Source: UBA5216 sp040081205
Lineage (GTDB): Bacteria > Pseudomonadota > Gammaproteobacteria > Burkholderiales > SG8-41
Length of the DNA stretch: 7,754 bases
Assembly: GCA_040081205.1 (NCBI GenBank)
Contig: JBEBHE010000231.1
Coordinates: forward strand, 1 to 7,754
Reading direction: 5' to 3'
Shown: positions 1-5,969 of the stretch, one piece after another
Layout: each line of letters starts with the position of its first letter
Numbering within the stretch: position 1 is the stretch's first letter
The notes under the pieces: generated by a model
What the model was told of the DNA's origin: nothing
Databases searched by the model: none
What the model saw: the letters and a program-made list of their open reading frames with translations, nothing else
Position numbers and translations under genes: made by a program

Positions 1-12
1 GACAATAACATC

Positions 13-984
13 ATGGCCCAACCCCATCACCCGCCCGCCATCATCATCATGGGCCCTACTGCCAGTGGCAAAACGGCGCTGTCCGCCAAGCTCGCGCAAT
101 CACTGGCGTGCGAAGTCATCAGTGTCGATTCCGGGCAAATCTACAAAGAAATGAATATCGGCACCGCCAAACCCGACGCCGAATTTCTGAAACACACGCC
201 GCATCACGGCATCGATATTATCGAGCCGCATGAGTCTTATTCGGCAGCAAAATTTCGCGACGACGCGCTCACACACATGCGTGAAATTACCGAGCGCGAC
301 AAAATTCCGCTGCTGGTGGGCGGCACCATGATGTACTTCAAATCGCTGATCGAAGGCTTGAACGATTTGCCGGAAGCCGATCCGGTGGCGCGCATGCTGA
401 TCGACACCATGGCCGAGGAGAAAGGCTGGGATGGCGTGCATCAAAAGCTGATGGAAGTTGATCCGGAAACCGCCGCGCGCCTTGACCCCAACGATTCGCA
501 ACGCATTCAGCGCGCGATGGAGATTTATTACATCACCGGCAAGCCGATGGCCGAATGGCTGAAGAAACCCAAGTACGTGTATTTCCCGTACACACCCATC
601 CGCATTTCACTCATACCCAGCGACCGCGGCGTGTTGCACGAACGCATCGCCACACGCTTTGACGACATGCTCAAAGGCGGCCTGGTGGATGAAGTTGCAA
701 GGCTGCGCGAAGAATACGTGCTCGAATCCACCATGCCGTCGATGCGCTGCGTCGGCTACCGGCAGACATGGCAGCATCTGAACGGGGAATTCGGCATGGA
801 CCAACTGCGCGAACAGGGCATCGCCGCCACGCGCCAGCTCGCCAAACGGCAACTCACGTGGCTGCGTCCGATGGAAAATGAAGTGGCTGAATTCGATTGC
901 CTGGCCGAAGACACGGATGCCTTGGTACTCGATTACATCCGCCATGAACTCGAAGCGCATTACGCGATGGAAGAAGGCGGTTAA
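13..984 (+). CDS. miaA: tRNA dimethylallyltransferase (tRNA A37 isopentenyltransferase)
   Basis: This 323-residue protein transfers the dimethylallyl group of DMAPP to N6 of adenine 37 in tRNAs that read codons starting with U. It is the first step of (ms2)i6A synthesis and acts in the cytosol. The P-loop GPTASGKT lies at residues 14-21, followed by the family's substrate motif SVDSGQIYKEMNIGTAKP at 37-54. GGTMMYFK is at 103-110, a DxNDSQRIQRAxE-type motif near 160-172, and MRCVGYRQ at 244-251, followed by the basic ATRQLAKRQLTWLR segment. Length is normal for the family. The ATG at 13 gives the usual short lead into the P-loop. Only 12 bases precede it, so its ribosome binding site and promoter cannot be judged. 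Nothing downstream resembles hfq, its partner in many gammaproteobacteria; the next gene is convergent. Confidence 0.97.
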   Translation: MAQPHHPPAIIIMGPTASGKTALSAKLAQSLACEVISVDSGQIYKEMNIGTAKPDAEFLKHTPHHGIDIIEPHESYSAAKFRDDALTHMREITERDKIPLLVGGTMMYFKSLIEGLNDLPEADPVARMLIDTMAEEKGWDGVHQKLMEVDPETAARLDPNDSQRIQRAMEIYYITGKPMAEWLKKPKYVYFPYTPIRISLIPSDRGVLHERIATRFDDMLKGGLVDEVARLREEYVLESTMPSMRCVGYRQTWQHLNGEFGMDQLREQGIAATRQLAKRQLTWLRPMENEVAEFDCLAEDTDALVLDYIRHELEAHYAMEEGG

Positions 985-1001
985 GTAGCGAAAATGTTTC
1001 G

Positions 1002-1030
1002 ACGTGGCGTTCGTGCGTCACGTAATTTTA
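1002..1030 (+). terminator. Candidate intrinsic terminator after miaA
   Basis: The 22 bases at 1002-1023 fold into a continuous 9-bp stem (ACGTGGCGT pairing with GCGTCACGT, two G-U wobbles) closed by a 4-base TCGT loop. AATTTTA follows directly. The hairpin starts 18 bases after the miaA stop, where a terminator is expected. The T tract is short and interrupted, so termination may be partial. The hairpin also lies past the 3' end of the convergent NIPSNAP gene, but no T run follows it on that strand. Seen by eye; folding energy was not calculated. Confidence 0.42.
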
Positions 1031-1105
1031 TCGGCAGGTTTATTCCGCCGGAAATAGGCAACGGCCCAACAGGAAAGAAACGCTCGCCGCCTGAAGGTAC
1101 GCTAA

Positions 1106-1558
1106 CTACTTAAGTTGCGAAAAATCTGTCGCATCAAGGAATACCGATTCCGTCTTGGCAACGATATTGCCGCTGGCATTGGATGCAGTGCGTGCCTCCA
1201 CCCAACCTGGATCCTTGGCGAATGCAGCCCAGCTCTTCTTGGCCGCATCGCGGCTGGAATGGGAAAGCAGGTAGACGAGCGTAGTCTGAGAACCGGGCGC
1301 ATCCATCGGCGTCCAATACCCGATGTTGGTCATGCCATGTTTATCGAAGTAGCGCATGGTGTGATCGCGAAAGCGAGCTTTAAGTTCTTCCATCTTGCCA
1401 CCCGAGGCGGTGTAGGTGCGCAGTTCGAATACGCGTCCTGGCTTCTGCGTTTGCGCTTGCGCTTGCGGCCACAGCTCAAACTGACTGAAGCCTCCGGCGA
1501 CAAAGCCCGCGCCAAATACGGCGACAAATACCGCTAACAGTGCAAGTTTTCTCAGCAT
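1106..1558 (-). CDS. Exported NIPSNAP-family protein
   Basis: This 150-residue protein has an N-terminal signal or anchor segment: MLRK followed by a hydrophobic stretch at residues 5-23, then a Gln/Ala-rich linker (PQAQAQ, 31-36) where cleavage could occur. A compact alpha/beta domain with NIPSNAP character follows. It contains FELRTYT at 44-50, a helix with KMEELKARFRDHTMRYFDKHGM to about 76, then NIGYWTP (78-84) and a LVYLLSH strand (94-100). NIPSNAP domains are ferredoxin-like dimeric alpha-beta barrels of uncertain biochemical role, so no reaction is assigned. The start is set at the ATG at 1558, not the in-frame ATG at 1570, because a GGAG Shine-Dalgarno lies 6 bases before it. It follows xseA on the same strand after a 149-bp gap and may be transcribed separately. 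Confidence 0.85.
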   Translation of the reverse strand: MLRKLALLAVFVAVFGAGFVAGGFSQFELWPQAQAQTQKPGRVFELRTYTASGGKMEELKARFRDHTMRYFDKHGMTNIGYWTPMDAPGSQTTLVYLLSHSSRDAAKKSWAAFAKDPGWVEARTASNASGNIVAKTESVFLDATDFSQLK

Positions 1559-1564
1559 GTGACA

Positions 1565-1568
1565 CTCC
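1565..1568 (-). promoter_or_regulatory. Ribosome binding site that decides the NIPSNAP start
   Basis: GGAG on the minus strand ends 6 bases before the ATG at 1558. It lies immediately inside the alternative upstream ATG at 1570, which itself has no purine-rich element at the right distance. This favours the 150-residue protein beginning MLRKLALL. Confidence 0.65.
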
Positions 1569-1707
1569 ATGTCTATAAGTGAACGTTATGACCTACGCAG
1601 CCGTAATCTCGTTTTGCAGGCTAACGTGTACGCAAACCAATTTTAGCAACGTCCTCGAGAACTGTGTAGCTATGGCATCTTGCTTCGCCGACTTGGACCC
1701 GATCAAC

Positions 1708-3069
1708 TTAAACCTTACGCTTAACTTCACTTTCCACCTGTCCGTGCGCGAAGCTGACCTTCAAGAAATCACCTGCATTCAGCGTATCAGCGTTGCGTAC
1801 AATCGCGCCGCTGGCCGTCTCGGCAATGCTGTAGCCGCGCTCCAGCACTAACTGCGGATTGAGCGCGCTGATGTGCGCTTCGGCGCGCACCAGCCGCGAC
1901 TGCATTCGCTCAAAGCTGCGCCGCATCGCCTCATTCAATCCGCGCGCGGCCTGTTGCACCTCGCGTTCACGCGCAGCCACGTCCGGGCGCGCGTTACGCA
2001 GGCGTTGCGCCGCCGTGCTCACCGCCCATGTACGGCGCTCCGCTTCGTGCCTGAACGCTCCCTGCAGCCGGCTGCCCAGATGCGCAAGATGCCGCGCCCG
2101 CTCGCGAATGCGCTCACCGGGATGCGTCAGGCGCCGCGCCAGATAGTCGAGCTTTTGCATGCGATCTTCGAGCATGCGGCCGGTGGATCGCGTCAACGCG
2201 CCGCGCAATTGACTCACCTGCTCACGCAATTCGCTGCGATCGGGACTCACCAGCTCCGCCGCCGCCGTGGGCGTGGGCGCACGCGCATCCGCCACAAAAT
2301 CGGCGATGGTGAAATCGGTTTCATGCCCGACGCCGGCGACCACCGGTATGGTGCAAGCATGTATGGCGCGCGCCACGACTTCTTCATTGAACGACCACAG
2401 GTCTTCGATGCTGCCGCCGCCGCGACACACGATCAGCACATCGCATTGGTCTTGTTCGGCGCGCACCGACGCCGTGGCAATCGCCTGCATGATTTTCGCT
2501 GCGGCGCCGTCGCCCTGCACCGGTGTCGGATAGATCACCACGGGTATCGACGGCATGCGGCGCTTCAACGTCGTCAGCACATCGCGCAGCGCCGCTGCTT
2601 GCGGCGAGGTCACCACGCCGATGGCGCGCGGAAACGCGGGGATTTCGCGCTTGCGTTCTTCGGCGAACAAACCCTCCTTGTCGAGCTTGGCCTTGAGTTT
2701 CTCAAATGCCTCATATAGCGCGCCCAGCCCGGCGCGGCGCATCGCTTCGACGTTGAGCTGATATTTGCCGCGCGCTTCGTACACCGTCGCTGCCGCACGC
2801 ACTTCGACCTGCATGCCGTCGCCGGGTTGCCAGTCGATGTGCTGCGCCTTGTGACGGAACATCACGCAATCGACCTGCGCCGAGGCATCCTTCAGCGTGA
2901 AATACCAGTGGCCGGAATCGTACCGCCGCAGGTTAGAGATTTCGCCTGCCACCCAAGCCAGCGGCACGTTACGCTCAATGGCCGTGCGCACGCGCCGGTT
3001 CAGTTCGCTGACCGAAATGACCGGCGCAGGCGACGGTGATTCGGGCAGTATTTCCGTGTCTGAAAACAT
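1708..3069 (-). CDS. xseA: Exodeoxyribonuclease VII large subunit
   Basis: This 453-residue catalytic subunit of exonuclease VII pairs with several copies of XseB to degrade single-stranded DNA from both ends during mismatch and damage repair. An N-terminal OB-fold spans about residues 18-113 (ISVSELNRRVR, WVAGEISNLRR, GHWYFTLKD). The nuclease core follows, with IGVVTSPQAAALRDVL at 150-165, CRGGGSIEDLWSFNEE at 215-230, and GVGHETDFTIADFVADARAPTP at 246-267. D163, R216, H249 and D252 fall where the family's important catalytic residues are expected. A long charged helical region (about 278-400) is the coiled coil that binds XseB. The C-terminus (LERGYSI) is complete. xseB is not in the window. 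The gene diverges from exbB across a 505-bp gap. The start ATG has only a weak, distant AGG upstream. A long open frame on the opposite strand is a GC-rich shadow. Confidence 0.97.
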   Translation of the reverse strand: MFSDTEILPESPSPAPVISVSELNRRVRTAIERNVPLAWVAGEISNLRRYDSGHWYFTLKDASAQVDCVMFRHKAQHIDWQPGDGMQVEVRAAATVYEARGKYQLNVEAMRRAGLGALYEAFEKLKAKLDKEGLFAEERKREIPAFPRAIGVVTSPQAAALRDVLTTLKRRMPSIPVVIYPTPVQGDGAAAKIMQAIATASVRAEQDQCDVLIVCRGGGSIEDLWSFNEEVVARAIHACTIPVVAGVGHETDFTIADFVADARAPTPTAAAELVSPDRSELREQVSQLRGALTRSTGRMLEDRMQKLDYLARRLTHPGERIRERARHLAHLGSRLQGAFRHEAERRTWAVSTAAQRLRNARPDVAAREREVQQAARGLNEAMRRSFERMQSRLVRAEAHISALNPQLVLERGYSIAETASGAIVRNADTLNAGDFLKVSFAHGQVESEVKRKV

Positions 3070-3101
3070 CGGGCAATTCTACCTGCGCCCAGCCCGGTGC
3101 A

Positions 3102-3130
3102 GCCAAATCTGGTATTTGGGTAGATTTGGC
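3102..3130. repeat. 9-bp inverted repeat with a third half-site, upstream of xseA
   Basis: GCCAAATCT (3102-3110) and AGATTTGGC (3122-3130) are perfect inverted copies separated by 11 bases. A further ATTTGG (3114-3119) inside the loop can pair with the same left arm as a 6-bp stem with a 5-base loop, so two hairpins are mutually exclusive. The element ends 33 bases before the xseA start. A weak minus-strand promoter-like pair (TTGCGT at 3164-3159, 18 bases, TTAAAT at 3140-3135) would start transcription at its edge. It could be an operator or a 5'-leader structure for xseA; which one is unknown. Confidence 0.6.
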
Positions 3131-3169
3131 CTTGATTTAATGGGGATTTTTCAGGCCAACGCAACGACA

Positions 3170-3369
3170 TCATCCACAGCGCACGCCAAGTCCTTGTTGT
3201 AAAAATGCTTTTGCGCATCGCGTCTATAGAAATTTCGTAAGCATTTGTTTTTATTATTATTTTTAAATTGTGTGTTTGTTACGCTACCGCAAATTCTCCA
3301 ATCCGCAACACCACTTAGCCACATTCCACACAGCTTGTGCACAGCGTTATCCACAGCTTCTGTGGAAAA
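3170..3369. other. DnaA-box cluster next to an AT-rich tract (origin-like or DnaA-regulated locus)
   Basis: This lies within the gene-free gap 3070-3574. An exact DnaA box, TTATCCACA, is at 3347-3355. Opposed to it, 5 bases away, is TTTTCCACA on the minus strand (3369-3361), which also fits the relaxed TTWTNCACA consensus. Near matches are TCATCCACA (3170-3178), TTAGCCACA (3315-3323), CATTCCACA (3322-3330) and TTGTGCACA (3335-3343). To the left, 3231-3280 has only 9 G/C in 50 bases and contains a TTATTATTATTTTTAAATT run like a DNA unwinding element. Box cluster plus AT tract is the architecture of bacterial origins, but no dnaA, dnaN, rpmH or gidA gene is here. A DnaA-titration or DnaA-regulated promoter region is an equally open reading. 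The rest of the gap holds the xseA-side inverted repeat and the exbB promoter. Confidence 0.4.
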
Positions 3370-3516
3370 CTGGCCAACCCCCTGAAATCGCAGCCAATAC
3401 ATAACCTCCGACGCATCAAATGCACGGTATAAAGCGTGAAGCGAAGCGCCGTCATGCCCCAAAAAGTAGTGTTGCTTATCCTGTTTTACGGCCCCAGTGC
3501 TACAGCACCTCCCAAC

Positions 3517-3545
3517 TTGCCGAAAAGCCAATCACAATATATAGT
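3517..3545 (+). promoter_or_regulatory. Candidate sigma-70 promoter for exbB
   Basis: TTGCCG (3517-3522) and TATAGT (3540-3545) are spaced by exactly 17 bases. The -10 matches 5 of 6 consensus positions and the -35 matches 4 of 6. Transcription would begin near 3552, leaving a leader of about 23 bases that holds the exbB ribosome binding site. No Fur-box-like palindrome is visible around it, so iron control is not indicated by sequence. Confidence 0.5.
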
Positions 3546-3560
3546 TAGCGAAATATTCTC

Positions 3561-3566
3561 AGGGGG
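3561..3566 (+). promoter_or_regulatory. Ribosome binding site of exbB, supporting a GTG start
   Basis: AGGGGG ends 8 bases before the GTG at 3575, which begins the natural N-terminus MFSIIQAAGW. No ATG in frame lies at a comparable distance, so the GTG is accepted as start. Confidence 0.65.
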
Positions 3567-3574
3567 TTTATATA

Positions 3575-4186
3575 GTGTTCTCGATCATTCAAGCGGCAGG
3601 TTGGCCGGTATGGCCGCTGATCATCGCCTCGGTCATTGCGCTGGCGATTATCGGCGAACGGTTATGGACGCTGCGCGAGACGCTGGTCATGCCGCGCGGC
3701 TTGCTTACACGAACGGTTCAGGAATATCGCCAGAACGGCGCCGATGCCAAATCCCTGGAGCGGCTGGCGGAAAGTTCGCCGCTGGGGCAAATCCTCGCGG
3801 CCGGAATCAAAAACATCAAGGCGTCGCCGGCGGTATTGAAAGAATCCATCGAAGAAGCCGCCCACGTCTCGGCGATCCATCTCGAACGATTTCTCACCAC
3901 GCTCGGTACCATCGCCGCTATTTCGCCGCTGCTGGGCTTGTTCGGCACCGTCATCGGCATGATTGAAATTTTCGGATCCACCTCGCCCACCGGCAACAGT
4001 AATCCGGTGCAGCTCGCGCATGGCATTTCGATTGCGCTATACAACACCGCGCTGGGCCTTGTGGTGGCCGTACCGAGCATGATTTTCTACCGCCATTTTC
4101 GCGGCAAAGTCGATACGCTGCTGGTCGCAATGGAAATGCAAGCGACCAAAATGGTGGAAATCATTCACGGTGAACGCCAGGCATGA
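3575..4186 (+). CDS. exbB: ExbB/TolQ-family proton-channel motor protein
   Basis: This 203-residue inner-membrane protein of the ExbB/TolQ/MotA family forms a pentamer around ExbD and converts proton-motive force into movement that energises outer-membrane processes. Three membrane segments are visible: about residues 10-28 (near the N-terminus), 108-131 and 150-172. A charged cytoplasmic loop (32-105) separates the first two, and the basic C-terminal tail is cytoplasmic. The family signature LGTIAAISPLLGLFGTVIGM (110-129) and the GISIALYNTALGLVVAVP stretch (150-167) are intact. The gene starts with GTG and overlaps exbD by 4 bases (ATGA), which suggests translational coupling. There is no tonB, tolA or TonB-dependent receptor next to it. 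Its position ahead of lpxK suggests a role in envelope or LPS biogenesis, but that is inference. The name exbB is chosen over tolQ because no tol-pal genes are present. Confidence 0.92.
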   Translation: MFSIIQAAGWPVWPLIIASVIALAIIGERLWTLRETLVMPRGLLTRTVQEYRQNGADAKSLERLAESSPLGQILAAGIKNIKASPAVLKESIEEAAHVSAIHLERFLTTLGTIAAISPLLGLFGTVIGMIEIFGSTSPTGNSNPVQLAHGISIALYNTALGLVVAVPSMIFYRHFRGKVDTLLVAMEMQATKMVEIIHGERQA

Positions 4187-4602
4187 AATTCCGCACCCGC
4201 GCCTTCCGGGAGGAACCGGAGATCAACTTTATTCCGTTGATCGACGTGCTGCTGGTGATTTTGATTTTCCTCATTATCACCACCACCTACACCAAGCAAT
4301 CGGAACTGCAAATCAATCTGCCGACGGCCGACGCCTCGAAGCCGCCGGATCGCATCGACCAAATCGACATTGCCATCGATTCCAGCGGCAAATACGTGGT
4401 GAACAAAACCAGCCTCACCTACAGCACCCGCGACGCGCTGGCCACCGAGTTAAAGCGCGCGGCGGGCGAGATGAAAGACCCTGTGATCGTGATCAGCGCC
4501 GATGCACAGGCGTCGCATCAGTCGGTAATACGCGTGATGGAAGCCGCGCAGTTCGCGGGCTACGGCAAGATCACGTTTACCATCCAGACCGGCAAACCAT
4601 AA
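4183..4602 (+). CDS. exbD: ExbD/TolR-family motor subunit
   Basis: This 139-residue partner of ExbB has a short cytoplasmic N-terminus (MKFRTRAFREEPEINFIPLI). One transmembrane helix follows at about residues 17-36 and carries the conserved aspartate (D21 in PLIDVLLV), which is the proton-carrying residue in this family. Residues 40-139 form the periplasmic ExbD/TolR domain (LQINLPTAD, IDIAIDSSGKYVVN, VIVISADAQASHQSVIRVM, GYGKITFTIQ). The domain is complete and of normal length. The ATG overlaps the exbB stop and lpxK follows 37 bases later, so the three are probably one transcript. Several proteobacteria, including Pseudomonas, carry exbD-like genes directly before lpxK, so the arrangement is known even though its mechanistic meaning is not settled. 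Confidence 0.93.
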   Translation: MKFRTRAFREEPEINFIPLIDVLLVILIFLIITTTYTKQSELQINLPTADASKPPDRIDQIDIAIDSSGKYVVNKTSLTYSTRDALATELKRAAGEMKDPVIVISADAQASHQSVIRVMEAAQFAGYGKITFTIQTGKP

Positions 4603-4627
4603 ACCCTTCGTCTTCGTTTTATCGTCC

Positions 4628-4632
4628 GGAGA
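4628..4632 (+). promoter_or_regulatory. Ribosome binding site that decides the lpxK start
   Basis: GGAGA lies 7 bases before the ATG at 4640 but only 4 bases before the adjacent GTG at 4637. The ATG is therefore the better start. Confidence 0.6.
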
Positions 4633-4639
4633 ATAGGTG

Positions 4640-5692
4640 ATGGCCGGATATCCGGTGTCATGGACGCGCGTCACCTCGCTCACAGTACTGCTGATGCCCA
4701 TCTCGTGGCTCTACGGCGTCGTGATGGCGATGCGCCGCGCGCTCTACGCCGTTGGCGTGCTACGCAGCGAAGGGCTGCCTGTGCCGGTGATTGTTATCGG
4801 CAATATCAGCGTCGGCGGCACCGGCAAGACACCGTTGGTGCTGTGGCTGGTAGCGCGATTACGCAGTGCCGGCTACGCGCCCGGCATCGTCAGCCGCGGC
4901 TATCTTGCGTCGGGTGCAAGCGCGAACGAGCCGCGGGCAGTCAACCACAAGGATGATGCGGCATTGTGCGGCGATGAGCCCGTGTTGCTGGCGCGGCGCG
5001 GCGGCTGCCCGGTGTGGATAGGCGCGGATCGCGTCGCAGCTGCGCGTGCGTTGCTGGCCGCGCATCCCGAATGCAACGTCATCGTCAGCGACGACGGCCT
5101 GCAACATTATCGCCTTGCGCGTGATGCCGAAATCGCCGTGATCGACGGCGCACGCGGACATGGTAACGGATTATTGTTGCCCGCCGGCCCGCTGCGCGAG
5201 CCGCGCGCGCGGCTGAATCGGGTCAATGCGGTGGTGATACGCGGTGATGGCAAGGCGCCGGCCGCGACCGATATCGCTACCATGACGAACGCACCGCAAT
5301 TCACCATGTCGATGGAGCCCGGACAGTTTTATAATTTGCATGATCCGCAACAAACCCGCGAAGTGCTGCACTTTCACAAACAACGCGTGCATGCCGCCGC
5401 CGGCATCGGCAATCCGGAACATTTCTTCAACACGCTGACAAGCCTTGGCCTCGCTTTCACGCCGCATTCCTTCCCCGATCACCATCCGTACACGCAGGCG
5501 GATCTTGCATTTACCCACTGCGACGCCGTCGTGATGACCGAAAAAGATGCGGTAAAATACGAGCGCTACGCGGCGGAGGCAACTGAAAAATGTTGGGCAC
5601 TTGGCATTGCAGCACGCGTCGAACCCCGGCTCGCGTCGATGTTGATTGAACTCGTTCGTCAACGTCTCACCAAGATGCAAAGCACGTCATAA
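4640..5692 (+). CDS. lpxK: Tetraacyldisaccharide 4'-kinase (lipid A 4'-kinase)
   Basis: This 350-residue membrane-associated kinase phosphorylates the 4' position of the tetraacyl-disaccharide 1-phosphate to give lipid IVA, the sixth step of the Raetz pathway, at the cytoplasmic face of the inner membrane. A hydrophobic N-terminal helix (about residues 12-30) is the membrane anchor. The Walker A motif GNISVGGTGKTP is at 54-65 (K63), the SRGY element at 85-88, SDDGLQHYRLARD at 150-162 and PAGPLREP at 181-188. GIGNPEHFF (256-264), FPDHHPYTQADL (278-289) and MTEKDAVK (299-306) form the C-terminal lobe. All LpxK hallmarks are present and the length is typical. The start is the ATG at 4640, supported by GGAGA 7 bases upstream; an adjacent GTG would add one residue. 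It sits between exbD and ycaR, with kdsB two genes on, so successive lipid A and Kdo steps are grouped. Confidence 0.96.
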   Translation: MAGYPVSWTRVTSLTVLLMPISWLYGVVMAMRRALYAVGVLRSEGLPVPVIVIGNISVGGTGKTPLVLWLVARLRSAGYAPGIVSRGYLASGASANEPRAVNHKDDAALCGDEPVLLARRGGCPVWIGADRVAAARALLAAHPECNVIVSDDGLQHYRLARDAEIAVIDGARGHGNGLLLPAGPLREPRARLNRVNAVVIRGDGKAPAATDIATMTNAPQFTMSMEPGQFYNLHDPQQTREVLHFHKQRVHAAAGIGNPEHFFNTLTSLGLAFTPHSFPDHHPYTQADLAFTHCDAVVMTEKDAVKYERYAAEATEKCWALGIAARVEPRLASMLIELVRQRLTKMQSTS

Positions 5693-5717
5693 CTTAGCGT
5701 TGCAGAGGAAATCCTCA

Positions 5718-5897
5718 ATGAACGGAAAACTGCTCGACATCCTCGCCTGCCCGCTTTGCAAAGGGCCGCTGTTATATAAAAAAGCCGAGGCCGAGCTGAT
5801 ATGCAAACCGTGCCGCCTGGGCTTTCCGATCAAGGACGATATTCCTGTGATGCTGGAAGACGAGGCGAGAAAGGTTCCTCCCGAGGAGGAGCTGTGA
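5718..5897 (+). CDS. ycaR: YcaR/Trm112-family zinc-ribbon protein
   Basis: This 59-residue protein has two CxxC knuckles, CPLC at residues 11-14 and CKPC at 29-32, which would hold one zinc. The family strings LLDILACP and LGFPIKDDIPVML are present. Trm112-type proteins act as small activating partners of methyltransferases in eukaryotes and archaea; the bacterial YcaR role is not established, so no reaction is given. AGAGGAA ends 7 bases before the ATG at 5718 and fixes this start; a longer frame beginning inside lpxK has no such support. It lies 25 bases after lpxK and 72 bases before kdsB, matching the lpxK-ycaR-kdsB neighbourhood seen across proteobacteria. The C-terminus is acidic (PPEEEL). 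Confidence 0.9.
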   Translation: MNGKLLDILACPLCKGPLLYKKAEAELICKPCRLGFPIKDDIPVMLEDEARKVPPEEEL

Positions 5898-5920
5898 ACG
5901 ATTGAAAATGTAAAGGACTG

Positions 5921-5953
5921 AAGGGGCACCCCTTTCACGCCTTCACCCTTCAC
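5921..5953. repeat. Small hairpin and TTCAC repeats between ycaR and kdsB
   Basis: AAGGGGCACCCCTT (5921-5934) is a perfect inverted repeat that can fold as a 5-bp stem with a GCAC loop. It runs directly into three spaced copies of TTCAC at 5934-5938, 5942-5946 and 5949-5953, with period 7-8, the last two as a CCTTCAC tandem. No T run follows, so it is not a typical terminator. It lies within 50 bases of the kdsB start and could affect its translation or mRNA stability; that is a guess. Confidence 0.45.
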
Positions 5954-5969
5954 CCGTTCGCACCGTAAA

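Noticed and set aside
1559..1707. Gene or terminator between xseA and the NIPSNAP gene
   Set aside because: Only weak 5-bp inverted repeats (such as GCTAA with TTAGC) and no stem with a T run; no coding frame with support.
1873..2718. 281-codon open frame on the + strand opposite xseA
   Set aside because: It lies wholly within xseA on the other strand, is rich in Arg/His/Ala as expected for a GC-rich shadow, and has no recognisable domain or ribosome binding site.
3151..3531. 126-codon minus-strand frame across the xseA-exbB gap
   Set aside because: It runs through the AT tract and the DnaA-like boxes, overlaps the exbB promoter, and its translation has no family-like motif or consistent codon use.
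3500..3574. Fur-type operator controlling exbB
   Set aside because: ExbBD genes are often iron-regulated, so I looked, but there is no GATAATGATAATCATTATC-like palindrome.
3436..3966. + strand frame with a signal-like start (LLILFYGPSATAPP) running into exbB
   Set aside because: Past 3575 it is an out-of-frame reading of exbB with shadow composition, so the signal-like stretch is chance.
4637..4639. GTG as the lpxK start
   Set aside because: Only 4 bases from GGAGA; the following ATG at 4640 has ideal spacing.
5646..5717. Upstream start extending ycaR by 24 codons into lpxK
   Set aside because: The family starts at the LLDILACP region, and the AGAGGAA site 7 bases before 5718 supports the short form.
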